Source: an uncultured Bacteroidales bacterium (lineage in GTDB: Bacteria; Bacteroidota; Bacteroidia; Bacteroidales; UBA932). Taken from it: a stretch of DNA of 64,000 nt. The DNA lies in assembly GCA_945874155.1 (NCBI GenBank), contig CAMCFO010000005.1, positions 1 to 64,000 of the forward strand, in the 5' to 3' direction. This document shows positions 16,866 to 26,104 of the stretch, piece after piece (the first letter of the stretch is position 1; the number at the start of each line of letters is the position of its first letter). The position numbers were made by a program, and so were the translations under genes. Under the pieces are notes generated by a model that saw nothing but the letters and a program-made list of their open reading frames with translations, ran no database searches and was not told where the DNA came from.

Positions 16866-19334
16866 CTATTCCTTAAATCCGGACACATCATCCATCGAGG
16901 TTGGGATAAGCTCATAAAGTTCATTATACACTTCCATCACACCTTTGATCCAGGAAGTCTTTTGGGCAATCTTTTCGTCCTTATAGACTGCATACTTGGT
17001 CACATAGGTGGCAACCGTCAATCCGTTCTCTCCGGTGAATCTGGTCGTGGTGCTCTTGTTATTCACAACCCAGGTGGTGGCATCTGCCGGAGCTGTAAGA
17101 TTGCGTACCTTCACATACTGACCGAGATAATCCTTACACTGGTTGTCTGCAATCTCGGGAACGACAATCTCCGCCTTGGTTTCAGTCTTGAATATCATCG
17201 CCTTCTTGACCTGCGGCAGACCCTTGTAGAGGTCGTATGTGGCATATTTGAGGCTGACTATCACCTTTGTACCTACAGGCAGAGTGGCCTCCGTGTAGTC
17301 ATCACCCTTCAGGATGATTCCAGTTCCGGGTTCTCCCGTATTATCGACAAGAGAAATGACCTGATACAGGGCTCCGCCTTCGTTGTTTGCAGCCACATAT
17401 CCTTTCACAGCGACCAGATCCGCAAGAGCAGCGCCCGTTTCCACAGAGGCAAGCCTTTCATTCAATTCCTTGACAGTAATGGCCTTGCTCTCATCAGGAC
17501 ACTCCTCAGTCTCAGCAAATTCGATTGAAGTCACAAGAGTATTGAGGTATTTGGTATCGTTTCCTGTGACTCCGATGGCATAACCGGTCACAATCACATT
17601 CCTGTCGAGATAGCTCGTCACGTTCAAAGAACTGTTAGGATATGAAAGCGAAGCGACAACATCTGTTCCGTCAACAGCCACATCGTAGTGCCACTGAAAG
17701 ATATTGTCCTGATATGAGGATAGGAAGCCGCTGTATTTCACATACTTGATACAAGGAGCATCGACGTAGGCATCAAAGGAAGCAGCAGCAAATTCCTCCG
17801 GTTCAGGCTGTGTCACTGAAAGGCTGCCAGTCTTGGTCACTTCAGAAGTCTCTCCGAACTGTTTGAGTCCGCCATAAACCGAAGTCGCACCTTTTACCGT
17901 AACGACATCTCCGGTTTCGATACCGTGGTTCTTCTTGAAAGTCAGAATAATTCCCGTATCATCCTTCACCAGGAAGCCCTTGGAGTGAGTCCCGACAACA
18001 GTTCCTTCAATCTGATACACTTCATCGATTGGTGAATCCAGCACCTCAGCAATGGTAGATGTCTCGATTATATCTTCTTTGCCAAATTCGACAAGTTCTC
18101 CCCCATCACCTTCAACAAGAAGCACATCGTCAATCCTATTGACACTGCTCATCTTAGGTATAAACTTTATATACAGGCTATTGACTCCGTCCGGAAGGGT
18201 GAAGTCAACAGTTGCGAGCCTCCACTGTCCAGGCACATCCTCAACTGCACCGAAGCCATAGTCCAAAGCCTGAGACCAAAGTTGGCCGTCAGCAGACACA
18301 CGCACCTCAAAGTCAGACTTAATAAATGCATTGGATGCTCCCTGAGAATAGCGCTGAGCCCCGAAACTGAGCCTCAGATTATTGCTGGAAACGGCTATAT
18401 TGCCAATTGTCAGATATGAAGGGGCAGTGCTGAAGAAGATATTGTTCTTTCCAGAACCGTCATATTGCGACAAATCCCCCTTTGAAGACTGGTTTGTGCG
18501 GCAGGACACACTCTGGAATTCGTACATCACACTTGATGCTCCACTTCCCTTCTCGTTTTTCCAGCCTTCGAACTGGTCAAGAAACGGCCACTGTCCGCCA
18601 TCTCCAAATGTTTGGGATGCCAGTTCCGCATCGAAGTTGCTGTAGTAGATGGCTCCTTCAGGAACATCTTCCTCCGGAATTCCGTTGTCCTGTACTTGAA
18701 CCGGGATTGTGTACATATAGGTCTTGTAGGATCCGAACAACCAGCCGGTGATGGTGACATTATGTTTTGAATATTGTGTTCTGAACTCCTCTGTCATATA
18801 ATCCAGACTTCCCACCACTGAACTTCCATCTATTTCGAGGTTTGTATAATTGCCTGAAAGAAGGACAGTTCCGCTATAAGTCACATATTTGATTGAAGGA
18901 TTTGATATATAGGACTCAATGGTCTCCAAGCTCATTGTTTCAGGTACAGGAAAATTTACGGTGGCTGCACCTGTCTTCTCAAATGTACATCCGCTGCCGA
19001 ACTGGATCAAACCGTTTCTGCTTGTAGTGGTACCTGAAACCTTCAGGAGGTCACCGACCTGGAGATTATGTTCAGAACCATAGAATGCATAGATGTATGA
19101 GCCCATCTGCTGAAGGAGAACACCATTGGTATTTGCTCCTACAACCAGCACATTTTCAAGTTCGAATGTTCCTCCGACCTCGGCCTTCAACACATCTGCA
19201 ATGCTGGTTCCTTCAGTCTGAGTGGGATCTTTTTCGTCTGGTGTGTCAGGTGTGACAGGTTTTTCCAACGCACACCCCAGTGCCATGAGCGCTGCAAACG
19301 AAATTGCAGCAAAACGGTTCAAAAGTGATTTCAT
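16866..19334 (-). CDS. Large OB-fold lipoprotein (DUF5689-like)
   Basis: This 822-residue lipoprotein has a signal ending ALMALGC. Residues ~45-200 and ~430-600 are similar OB-fold-like modules (TIAEVLDSPIDEVYQIEGTV and GDVVTVKGATSVYGGLKQFG in the second). A jelly-roll-like module lies between (~220-420). The C-terminal ~200 residues resemble the DUF5689 domain seen in Bacteroidota surface lipoproteins. The middle module looks like the N-terminal half of the exported nuclease at 48310 (asymmetric stretch YYSNFDAELASQTFG), a pairing common in Bacteroidota. The start at 19334 is set by a -7 box at 19362-19369, which would otherwise lie inside the frame. The function is unknown. Confidence 0.7.
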   Translation of the reverse strand: MKSLLNRFAAISFAALMALGCALEKPVTPDTPDEKDPTQTEGTSIADVLKAEVGGTFELENVLVVGANTNGVLLQQMGSYIYAFYGSEHNLQVGDLLKVSGTTTSRNGLIQFGSGCTFEKTGAATVNFPVPETMSLETIESYISNPSIKYVTYSGTVLLSGNYTNLEIDGSSVVGSLDYMTEEFRTQYSKHNVTITGWLFGSYKTYMYTIPVQVQDNGIPEEDVPEGAIYYSNFDAELASQTFGDGGQWPFLDQFEGWKNEKGSGASSVMYEFQSVSCRTNQSSKGDLSQYDGSGKNNIFFSTAPSYLTIGNIAVSSNNLRLSFGAQRYSQGASNAFIKSDFEVRVSADGQLWSQALDYGFGAVEDVPGQWRLATVDFTLPDGVNSLYIKFIPKMSSVNRIDDVLLVEGDGGELVEFGKEDIIETSTIAEVLDSPIDEVYQIEGTVVGTHSKGFLVKDDTGIILTFKKNHGIETGDVVTVKGATSVYGGLKQFGETSEVTKTGSLSVTQPEPEEFAAASFDAYVDAPCIKYVKYSGFLSSYQDNIFQWHYDVAVDGTDVVASLSYPNSSLNVTSYLDRNVIVTGYAIGVTGNDTKYLNTLVTSIEFAETEECPDESKAITVKELNERLASVETGAALADLVAVKGYVAANNEGGALYQVISLVDNTGEPGTGIILKGDDYTEATLPVGTKVIVSLKYATYDLYKGLPQVKKAMIFKTETKAEIVVPEIADNQCKDYLGQYVKVRNLTAPADATTWVVNNKSTTTRFTGENGLTVATYVTKYAVYKDEKIAQKTSWIKGVMEVYNELYELIPTSMDDVSGFKE

Positions 19335-19361
19335 TTTTAAGGTTGTTTTTAAAATCGCGCG

Positions 19362-19369
19362 CAAAGGTA
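19362..19369 (-). promoter_or_regulatory. -7 box for the OB-fold lipoprotein
   Basis: On the - strand this reads TACCTTTG, 27 bases before the start at 19334. It excludes the longer frame start at 19364. Confidence 0.5.
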
Positions 19370-19489
19370 CATTTTATTATGTACACATTCAAATAGACTT
19401 GGCTATTATAATCAATTTTCGTATTATCTACTTATGAGATATTAAGCACATCGAGGATGATGCAGGTTAGTTCTGAAGGTTACCGGCGC

Positions 19490-19735
19490 AGACGTCACCA
19501 TAGATTTGACAGAGCGCAGCCATCAATTTTCAAAACAAAGCGCTTCTCTATCTGCATCTTGCTGACGGAACGGCCAACCTCATCTGCGATGCGCAGACCC
19601 AGTCAGACGAGACCTACTATCCGGAGGGAGTTGCTGCCGCAGATGAAAAGAGAAATGGTGCAATCTACTGCAAAGGCTCTCTTGTTCTGAGCGGCACGGG
19701 AATCCTCTCTCTCAGAGTAGTCAATCATCGGAGCG
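19490..19735 (+). pseudogene. Carbohydrate-binding domain (Cthe_2159-like) fragment
   Basis: With one frame change the + strand reads VTGADVTIDL, then LYLHLADGTANLICDAQTQS and NGAIYCKGSLVLSGTGILSL. This is the beta-helical pattern of the Cthe_2159-type carbohydrate-binding family (..EDGT.N.L.D.. and NAAIYSK..L.I.G.G.L). There is no start or end. Its first ~75 bases also occur at 24272 and 31047, at the left ends of both hipBA blocks, so those blocks were joined to fragments of the same gene. Confidence 0.55.
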
Positions 19736-19791
19736 GGAAACGTAAAGCTACTGTCGAATTTTTCCGTTATTTTGCAGCATTTTTCGAGAGA

Positions 19792-21054
19792 CTATAAGCT
19801 GTCGCTCTGGAGGAACTGGAACAGTCCCATGTATTGGATCCCTTTTTCGTCTGTATAAGGCATAATGTCAGCTCCCTCGATGACGATCTTCCGGAACGAA
19901 TCACTTATCCGTGTCAGGGAGTTCAACTCCTGATCCCTCTTCTCATCAGTACCCATCTCGAAGGCCGACTGGATGTAGAACTTTTCGTTTCCGTTGGTCG
20001 CGATGAAATCGACCTCATATTGGAAATACTGGTATCGGTCGTCCACTTTTTTCCGATGTTCGACGACACCAACATCGACAGAATATCCACGGCAGATCAG
20101 CTCGTTGAAGATAACGTTCTCCATGATATGGGAAATCTCCTGCTGCCGGAAATTGAGGCGGGCATTCCGGAGGCCGATATCGACTGAATAGTATTTCTTG
20201 ATATTCTCGTAATACTTGTTTCCCTTAATATTGAACCTCTTCGCCTCCGTAAACAGGAAAGCATCCTCCAGATACCCGATATACTTTGCCACGGTATCGT
20301 CCGAAATCTTGATGTGCCGGACACTGGAGAGGATGTTGGTGACCTTGGTGGTGTTTGTCAGGGATCCGATAGATGAGCACAAGGCATCCGCGATGGCCTC
20401 AAGGGCTTCACGGTTTTCAACATGATGACGCTCGACTACATCGTCAATGTAGGTTTTCCTCCACAGGCGCTGGAGATAGGCTATCTTCTGTTCAGCCGTC
20501 GGCATCTTGCTAAGCGCCGGGAGACCACCGTACGTGTAGTACTCTTTCCAGAGTTCACTGACCGGCTCGCTTCGACCTTGCTTGAATTCCTTGAACGTGA
20601 GCGGGCGGACATTGACTTCATCGCCCCTTCCGCGGAAAAGGGTGTTGATATCGCTGGAGAGGAACTTCGAGTTGCTTCCTGTAACATAGACGTCGACGTT
20701 GGCCCGCTTGTTCAATCCGTTGACGATCCGCTCGAAGTCCGTCACTTCCTGTATCTCGTCTAGGAAGACGTAATAGGGTTCATCTTGGCTTGCAATACGG
20801 GAATACAGGTATTCCTTCAATTTCTCGCGATCCAACAACTCCTTGGGCGTATCCTCATCCTCAATGTCAAATGAGACACTGATGATATGATTTTCGGGGA
20901 TCCCTTTCCCAATCAGATAATCCTTGTAGATGGGATCCAGCAGGAATGACTTGCCGGAACGACGTGGACCGGTTATGACCTTGACCTCACCATTGTCCTT
21001 CCTGACAATGAGTTTTTGCAGATAGCTGTCCCTTTGAATGTATCGGCGCATCAT
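19792..21054 (-). CDS. AAA ATPase with DUF4143 domain
   Basis: This is a 420-residue member of the DUF4143 ATPase family: Walker A GPRRSGKS, Walker B YVFLDEIQE, and sensor VYVTGSNSKF. The C-terminal domain has YEVDFIATNGNEKFYIQ, so the usual Glu-x-Lys is Ile-Gln and the nuclease-like site is probably altered. This is the archaeal-ATPase-like branch with a TGSNS motif. It is single, with its own -7 box upstream. Confidence 0.86.
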   Translation of the reverse strand: MMRRYIQRDSYLQKLIVRKDNGEVKVITGPRRSGKSFLLDPIYKDYLIGKGIPENHIISVSFDIEDEDTPKELLDREKLKEYLYSRIASQDEPYYVFLDEIQEVTDFERIVNGLNKRANVDVYVTGSNSKFLSSDINTLFRGRGDEVNVRPLTFKEFKQGRSEPVSELWKEYYTYGGLPALSKMPTAEQKIAYLQRLWRKTYIDDVVERHHVENREALEAIADALCSSIGSLTNTTKVTNILSSVRHIKISDDTVAKYIGYLEDAFLFTEAKRFNIKGNKYYENIKKYYSVDIGLRNARLNFRQQEISHIMENVIFNELICRGYSVDVGVVEHRKKVDDRYQYFQYEVDFIATNGNEKFYIQSAFEMGTDEKRDQELNSLTRISDSFRKIVIEGADIMPYTDEKGIQYMGLFQFLQSDSL

Positions 21055-21072
21055 TTGATTCGAAATTCACTG

Positions 21073-21080
21073 CAAAAATA
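21073..21080 (-). promoter_or_regulatory. -7 box for the DUF4143 ATPase
   Basis: On the - strand this reads TATTTTTG, 18 bases before the ATG at 21054. The stretch 21081-21289 shows no gene. Confidence 0.5.
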
Positions 21081-21289
21081 CAATAAATTTCTAAAAGAGA
21101 AACAAATTTACCGAACTATTGTCATAAAGATTTAGGAAAAATTCTGCCAACGCCATTTCATCTTGATTTGCTCAAAGTCAAATCCAAAAGCAACACATCA
21201 GATTCCTCTTCCTCTTTTGGAGCATCTTTCGAGCGCCAGGCTACAATAAATCGAATGGAAACATCCGATATGGAATACTGCTTTTCTTT

Positions 21290-23720
21290 CTAACCGGATA
21301 ATTCTGACATTATCTTCTTCGACAATTGGCATACACGTTTATTTGTTTGCCTATCAAACAGGAAACCATTATCATATCGGAGTTTTTGGCCAGCACGCAA
21401 TGCAAGCACATCTTTCTTGACGCATTTGAAATAGCCTAAATTCACATCTTTATGCGAGAGTTGAAGAATTATCTCATCAGGCATATCGTATATGGTATGG
21501 TCCATTCTTTTCTGACTAACACCAAATCTGTCAAACAAAGAGCAGTTGGTGTGTATAAACAGCCGTTTCTTGGCACGAGTTATACCAACATAATATCGGC
21601 GAAGCACCTCATCGGTAAATTGTCTCGGCTCAGAGATAAGCATATACACATCATCAAACTCCATCCCTTTTGATTTATGTATGGTTGAAACGACCACATC
21701 CGCATTTTGCAAATCACAAAAATCTTCTGCCGACGACTCAAATACATATTCTTTGAAGTCACTCAAATACTTTGCCTTATTGGTCTCTTCAAATAACTTG
21801 ACACATTGCTTTAAATAACAAAGACTTGCCGAGTTGCCATAGGTATTGTACGTCTGCTGCTTGGATTTCTCCCACACATCATCCGCGATGAGAGGTGTAT
21901 GTGTATCCGCCTCAATATGATTTAAGAAATATCTCACTTCCGCCATTTTCCAGAAGCGGAATCCTTCCATGCTTTGAATAAGTTTACTCTTCAGGTTGTA
22001 CTTTCTCAAAAGTGCCACCACGATTACCGCCTCTTCGTTAGTCTGAGTGAGAACACACATGGAGCCAGCCCCACGATGCTTCAAGATATCATCGACAAGA
22101 GCCTGATACATACAGGAAGATGAATGTTTTGTTATGCTCACACTTCCGGTCTCCAGGCTCATCGAAATGATTGGACGGCTCTTCATTCTATTCTTTATAG
22201 CACCTGCAAAATCGTTTGCAAACTCCACTATATGCTGCGAGCTGCGGAAATTCTCAGTCATCTCAATAAAACGACCATTGGATTCCTTGAGCAATTGGGC
22301 CATAAATTTCGAATCAGAACCGCGGAACTCAAAAATATTTTGGTCATCATCTCCGACAGCGATTACACGCATTTCCTCATTTGCTGCCATCAAAGCGTGT
22401 ACTAAAGCATACTTTTCTTCGTCTGTGTCAGCATGAATAACGGAATAGCGCAGATTGGTTCGCGAAGCGGTAGATGCAAATATGAGCTTCATCTATTACA
22501 AAACGCACAACATGCCGTGCCAATAAAATCTTCTCTATTGTCTTTGAGCGTAACGATTCGGGAGCGATATACAGCAGAGAAGCCTCGCCATCCAAAACAC
22601 GTTGGATAGCAAGCGAGCGACTGATCGGATCCAGAAGTCCATTTATTGTTACAGCATCCGCAATCCCCCTCTCTGCAAGATTATCAACTTGGTCCTTCAT
22701 CAGAGATTGCAGAGGAGAAATGACAACAGTCAGACCGTGTAAGGTACGCCCCTCCATCAATGCCGGCAACTGGAATGTCAGCGATTTGCCACCACCCGTA
22801 GGAAATATGGCAAGCAACGACTTTCCTTCAACAGCAGCTTGCACAGATCTCTCTTGCAGTGGTTCACCCTCGTAGGTGCGGAATTGGTCGTAACCGAAAT
22901 ATTGCTTTAAGTTATAATGAATATCCAGGTACTTATTACAATAATTACATCCCTGAGGGCAAATTGTGTGTCGCAAACGCCTGACAACATTTTCCACATT
23001 GGGATAATTGCGTAACACCCAAGCTGGAGTGATTGATCTATAATCTGTTGTGTCTATTAAAGCCAAGGCATATGCCAATTCACAGGGGTGTTGAGCAATT
23101 ATATTCCCTATATCTGCATTCTCACAGATTTTTCCTTCATATGTACTGCGTATCAAAGTCGCCAAAGCATCTGCATCGGCGGCCGTCGCATTGACGAGAT
23201 TCAAAAAGCCCTCAAACTCAGCTGTTCCTTGTAGTAACGAAGCATAAATATTCTGTCTATCACCTGATAAAGCTTCCCATTGAGCGACCTCATCCATTAA
23301 CAGATCATACGCCTTTTCACAATCATTGACCGGATTATTTGCTTGATCGGAAACCAGTTTGTCATCCTTTAAAAGGCGGTGATATGGTCTCTCAGGAAAG
23401 AGCAAAGGCGAAACATAAAGTGTATCGACCAACATCCATTGATGAGCAACATCCCCAAAAAGATACTTTGCATCATGGTGGATAATATTATGTCCACACA
23501 CGAAGTCCACACCTTTCAAAAATGCCAGCAGTTCACTCTTGTTGGCAGAGTGAAAAATGGCTCCATCACATCTGAGTGCACCAATATCGTGAATACGATG
23601 ATCGTTCAAACCGACCTCCACATCAATAAAGGCACAGCGGGAAGCATCACGAGATACAAACTTTGCAGTCATATTTCCCGCATCTCTGATTGTATTTTTT
23701 ATTTTATCCCAAAGAGACAT
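21290..23720 (-). pseudogene. Exonuclease-RecQ-UvrD helicase fusion, internally deleted
   Basis: The 5' part (23720 to about 22480) encodes an N-terminal DEDD-type exonuclease domain (AFIDVEVGLNDHRIHD). A RecQ-type helicase domain follows, with Walker A FPTGGGKS and the DEAH box VIDEAHI. It then breaks off. In a shifted frame the 3' part (22492 to 21290) is the C-terminal half of a UvrD/Rep-type helicase (VGDDDQNIFEFRGS, TIHKSKGMEFDDVYM, YYVGITRAKKRLFIHT). In intact Bacteroidota proteins of this kind the RecQ domain continues for several hundred residues and the UvrD part is complete. A large internal piece has therefore been lost around 22480. The gene is not expected to work. Confidence 0.8.
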
Positions 23721-23774
23721 TTATAAATACAAGTTTCAAAAGTCTTAATTATTTGATTTATTAAAGAATTGGCA

Positions 23775-24188
23775 TTATTGCAATATAGCATCTATGAAAG
23801 AATACATATCCTCTTCGACCCCATAAGAATGAATATGAAAGTACTTGTTGCCCGTGAGCATAGCTGAGAGATTTGCGCGGGACTTGTTATAGAAGATGTG
23901 CACCGGAATGCCGTGGGCTTCTGCATAAGCCAACTCGTAACCGACACCAAGAGATGGCGTCGTACATTCCGCAATTACGACATCGGCTTCCCTCAACCAG
24001 GCAGTATCTTGTTCATAGATGGCCACATCGCTATCTTCCAACCCCTCAGTCTTGCTTTTCGACAAGTCGCCGACGTGTTCAGTGAGAACGGTGTGGCTGC
24101 GCTGGATGTATTTGATAATGCGATTGTACAGTTCAGCATCCTGTCTGCCGCCTCGAATGGAGCCGGCGAAATAAACTTTTTTCCCCAT
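23775..24188 (-). CDS. Nucleoside 2-deoxyribosyltransferase / DNPH1-like protein
   Basis: This is a 137-residue Rossmann-like enzyme. The start (KKVYFAGSIRGGRQDAELYN) is the signature of 2'-deoxynucleoside 5'-phosphate N-hydrolase (DNPH1/Rcl). The TVLTEHVGDLS segment and the catalytic-Glu block VIAECTTPSLGVGYELAYA follow. Family members cleave or transfer the glycosidic bond of deoxynucleotides in nucleotide clean-up. It is a single gene between the helicase remnant and the first hipBA block, and appears intact. Confidence 0.85.
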   Translation of the reverse strand: MGKKVYFAGSIRGGRQDAELYNRIIKYIQRSHTVLTEHVGDLSKSKTEGLEDSDVAIYEQDTAWLREADVVIAECTTPSLGVGYELAYAEAHGIPVHIFYNKSRANLSAMLTGNKYFHIHSYGVEEDMYSFIDAILQ

Positions 24189-24463
24189 AACAATGAATAT
24201 TTAGATTCACAAGCAACACCGCAGATTATTTTACAATTTCCCGGGTGAGTAGTCTAACTTACAAATATAATCAATTTTCAAAACAAAGCGCTTCTCTATC
24301 TGCATCTTGCTGACGGAACGACCAACCTCATCTGCGATGCGCAGACCCATTCAGACGAGTCCCTGGGCGGGGGTCCCGGATGGTGGAATTAGAATATTAC
24401 AGAATCAAAAAAATATTAAACAAATTTTCAAAGGGCTTTGTGTAGCTACAAAGTTTAAATTTA

Positions 24464-24483
24464 GAAAAACCCCCAAATGGGGC
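24464..24483 (-). terminator. Intrinsic terminator reading leftward
   Basis: On the - strand CCCCATTTGGGGG is followed by TTTTTC. It would stop leftward transcription before it enters the fragment upstream of hipB. A second copy lies at 31239-31258. Confidence 0.5.
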
Positions 24484-24511
24484 TTTGTGTTTGTTTTTGA
24501 AATAAAGTCAG

Positions 24512-24519
24512 TATCTTTG
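24512..24519 (+). promoter_or_regulatory. hipBA promoter, copy 1
   Basis: The -7 box TATCTTTG is preceded by TTTG at 24490-24493 (18-base spacer). A palindrome TTAGCAAGCTAA at 24541-24552, between promoter and hipB, is a candidate operator for HipB. The identical copy-2 promoter is at 31287-31294. Confidence 0.55.
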
Positions 24520-24561
24520 CAATAAATAAGATGTTATTTGTTAGCAAGCTAAAATCAGATT

Positions 24562-24879
24562 ATGAACAATATATTGTTACTTAATGTTGCTAATCCGAGT
24601 GATATTGCCCTGCAGATTGCAGCAAGAGTAAAGGCTCGCCGTCTGGAATTGAATCTGACACAGGAGGGCTTGGCATCAAGAGCAGGCGTTAAGTTTGCCA
24701 CTTATCGCCGTTTTGAGCAGACTGGCGAAATATCTTTGCGAGGGTTGTTGCAAGTCGGTTTTGCACTGAACTGCCTTGATGAATTTAACGACCTCTTTGC
24801 ACAAAAGCAGTATCAGTCGCTTGATGATGTGCTGAACGAACAGCGTGTTAATCGTAAACGAGGTAAGAAAAATGAATAG
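24562..24879 (+). CDS. hipB: HipB-like antitoxin / XRE regulator, copy 1
   Basis: This 105-residue DNA-binding protein has an XRE/Cro helix-turn-helix around ARRLELNLTQEGLASRAGV. It is predicted to bind and neutralise the adjacent HipA kinase and to repress its own promoter, as the E. coli pair does. Its stop overlaps the hipA start by eight bases, so the two are translationally coupled. An identical protein is encoded at 31337-31654. Confidence 0.88.
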   Translation: MNNILLLNVANPSDIALQIAARVKARRLELNLTQEGLASRAGVKFATYRRFEQTGEISLRGLLQVGFALNCLDEFNDLFAQKQYQSLDDVLNEQRVNRKRGKKNE

Positions 24880-25966
24880 CATTAAACAGATTGAGGTCAT
24901 CTATGCAGACCACGTTGTTGGTCGCTTGGCTTTGACCAAGGAGAGATTCTGTGCATTTGAATACTCCGCGGAGTGGTTAGCCTCCGGCTTTTCTATTTCT
25001 CCATTTGAATTACCCTTAAGAAGTGGCGTATTCATTGCCAAATCACAACCTTTTGATGGAGGATTTGGCGTTTTCGATGATTGTCTGCCAGATGGATGGG
25101 GATTGCTTATCCTCGATAGATATATACAAAAGCAAGGCATAAACCCTCGCAACCTAACCCTTCTTGACCGCCTTGCACTAGTCGGCTCTACGGGACGAGG
25201 CGCCTTGGAATTCAGACCGGATAAAAGTGCTCTTACAAAACAAGAGTATGCCGATTTCGAGAAACTCGCATTAGAGGCCGAGCAGATTCTTGACAGTGAT
25301 GATTATACCGGTGAGGGTATCGAGGAGTTTCAACGCCGAGGAGGTTCACCCGGTGGTGCTCGTCCGAAGATTTTCACTCGCCACGAGGGTAAGGAGTGGT
25401 TGGTTAAGTTCCGCGCGAAAAAAGACCCTAAGCGCATTGGTCGTGATGAGTATAACTATTCACTGCTTGCGAAGGAGTGTGGTATCGAGATGCCGGAAAC
25501 ACGACTCTTTGAAGATAAGTTTTTCGGTGTAGAGAGATTTGACCGCACGCCAAGCGGCAAACTTCATGTGGTGAGTATCGCCGGACTTATCGGTGCTGAC
25601 TATCGTATGCCAAGTATTGATTACTTACACATCTTTCAGGTATGTGCTGCACTTACTCATAGTGTAGCAGAACTATGGAAGGTATATCGCTTAATGGTAT
25701 TCAACTACTTGATAGAGAATAAAGATGACCACGCCAAGAACTTCGCATTCATCTATCGGGATGGAGAATGGCACTTCTCGCCCGCATACGACCTCTTGCC
25801 AAGCGATGGCATGAATGGTTTTCACACCACATCTATAAATGATAGCATTGAGCCAACTAAAGATGATTTGATTACCATTGCCATTAAGGCTGGCCTCAAC
25901 AAAATAGAGGCGGAGGAGATTTTTGTGTCTATGAAATCTATCATCAAACAAAAACAAGTGAAATGA
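24872..25966 (+). CDS. hipA: HipA-like serine/threonine kinase toxin, copy 1
   Basis: This is a 364-residue kinase-fold toxin. HipA proteins phosphorylate targets such as glutamyl-tRNA synthetase and induce dormancy; the target here is unknown. Visible signatures are the N-terminal subdomain (GRLALTKERF), the Ser/Gly loop GGSPGGARPKIF, the hinge VERFDR, the catalytic loop NKDDHAKNFAF and the metal-binding segment SPAYDLLP. The start at 24872 (MNSIKQIEVI) is the Met overlapping hipB. The last codons (KQVK) lie outside the duplicated block, and the next ATG begins an epimerase remnant. Confidence 0.88.
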   Translation: MNSIKQIEVIYADHVVGRLALTKERFCAFEYSAEWLASGFSISPFELPLRSGVFIAKSQPFDGGFGVFDDCLPDGWGLLILDRYIQKQGINPRNLTLLDRLALVGSTGRGALEFRPDKSALTKQEYADFEKLALEAEQILDSDDYTGEGIEEFQRRGGSPGGARPKIFTRHEGKEWLVKFRAKKDPKRIGRDEYNYSLLAKECGIEMPETRLFEDKFFGVERFDRTPSGKLHVVSIAGLIGADYRMPSIDYLHIFQVCAALTHSVAELWKVYRLMVFNYLIENKDDHAKNFAFIYRDGEWHFSPAYDLLPSDGMNGFHTTSINDSIEPTKDDLITIAIKAGLNKIEAEEIFVSMKSIIKQKQVK

Positions 25967-26016
25967 AGAATATATTTACAGGAGCAACCGGATTTGTTGG
26001 CTATATTAGTTTTTGA
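25963..26016 (+). pseudogene. NAD-dependent epimerase, N-terminal remnant
   Basis: The short frame MKNIFTGATGFVGYISF contains the GxxGFVG dinucleotide-binding loop of extended SDR (epimerase) enzymes and then stops. The tail fuses into TTTTTGAAGATTACT, a degenerate copy of the dispersed 3'-end repeat (26008-26024). It looks like a gene start cut off by that element. Confidence 0.5.
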
Positions 26017-26104
26017 AGATTACTTATTTGAATTATTATCATTTATCCAGGGAGAATAGTAACTTTGCATTGATAAGCAAGAATGGTGTGAACTCATAAA
26101 AAAT

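Larger units (their letters stand above)
24236..25952 (+). repeat. 1.7-kb duplicated hipBA block, copy 1
   Basis: About 1717 bases are repeated at 31011-32727 with only about two visible differences. The block covers a piece of the Cthe_2159-like gene, a terminator, the hipB promoter and operator region, hipB and nearly all of hipA. The left boundary lies at ATTTCCCGG. The right boundary lies eight codons before the hipA stop, where the two copies diverge. The near identity means the duplication is recent or maintained by gene conversion. Confidence 0.9.
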
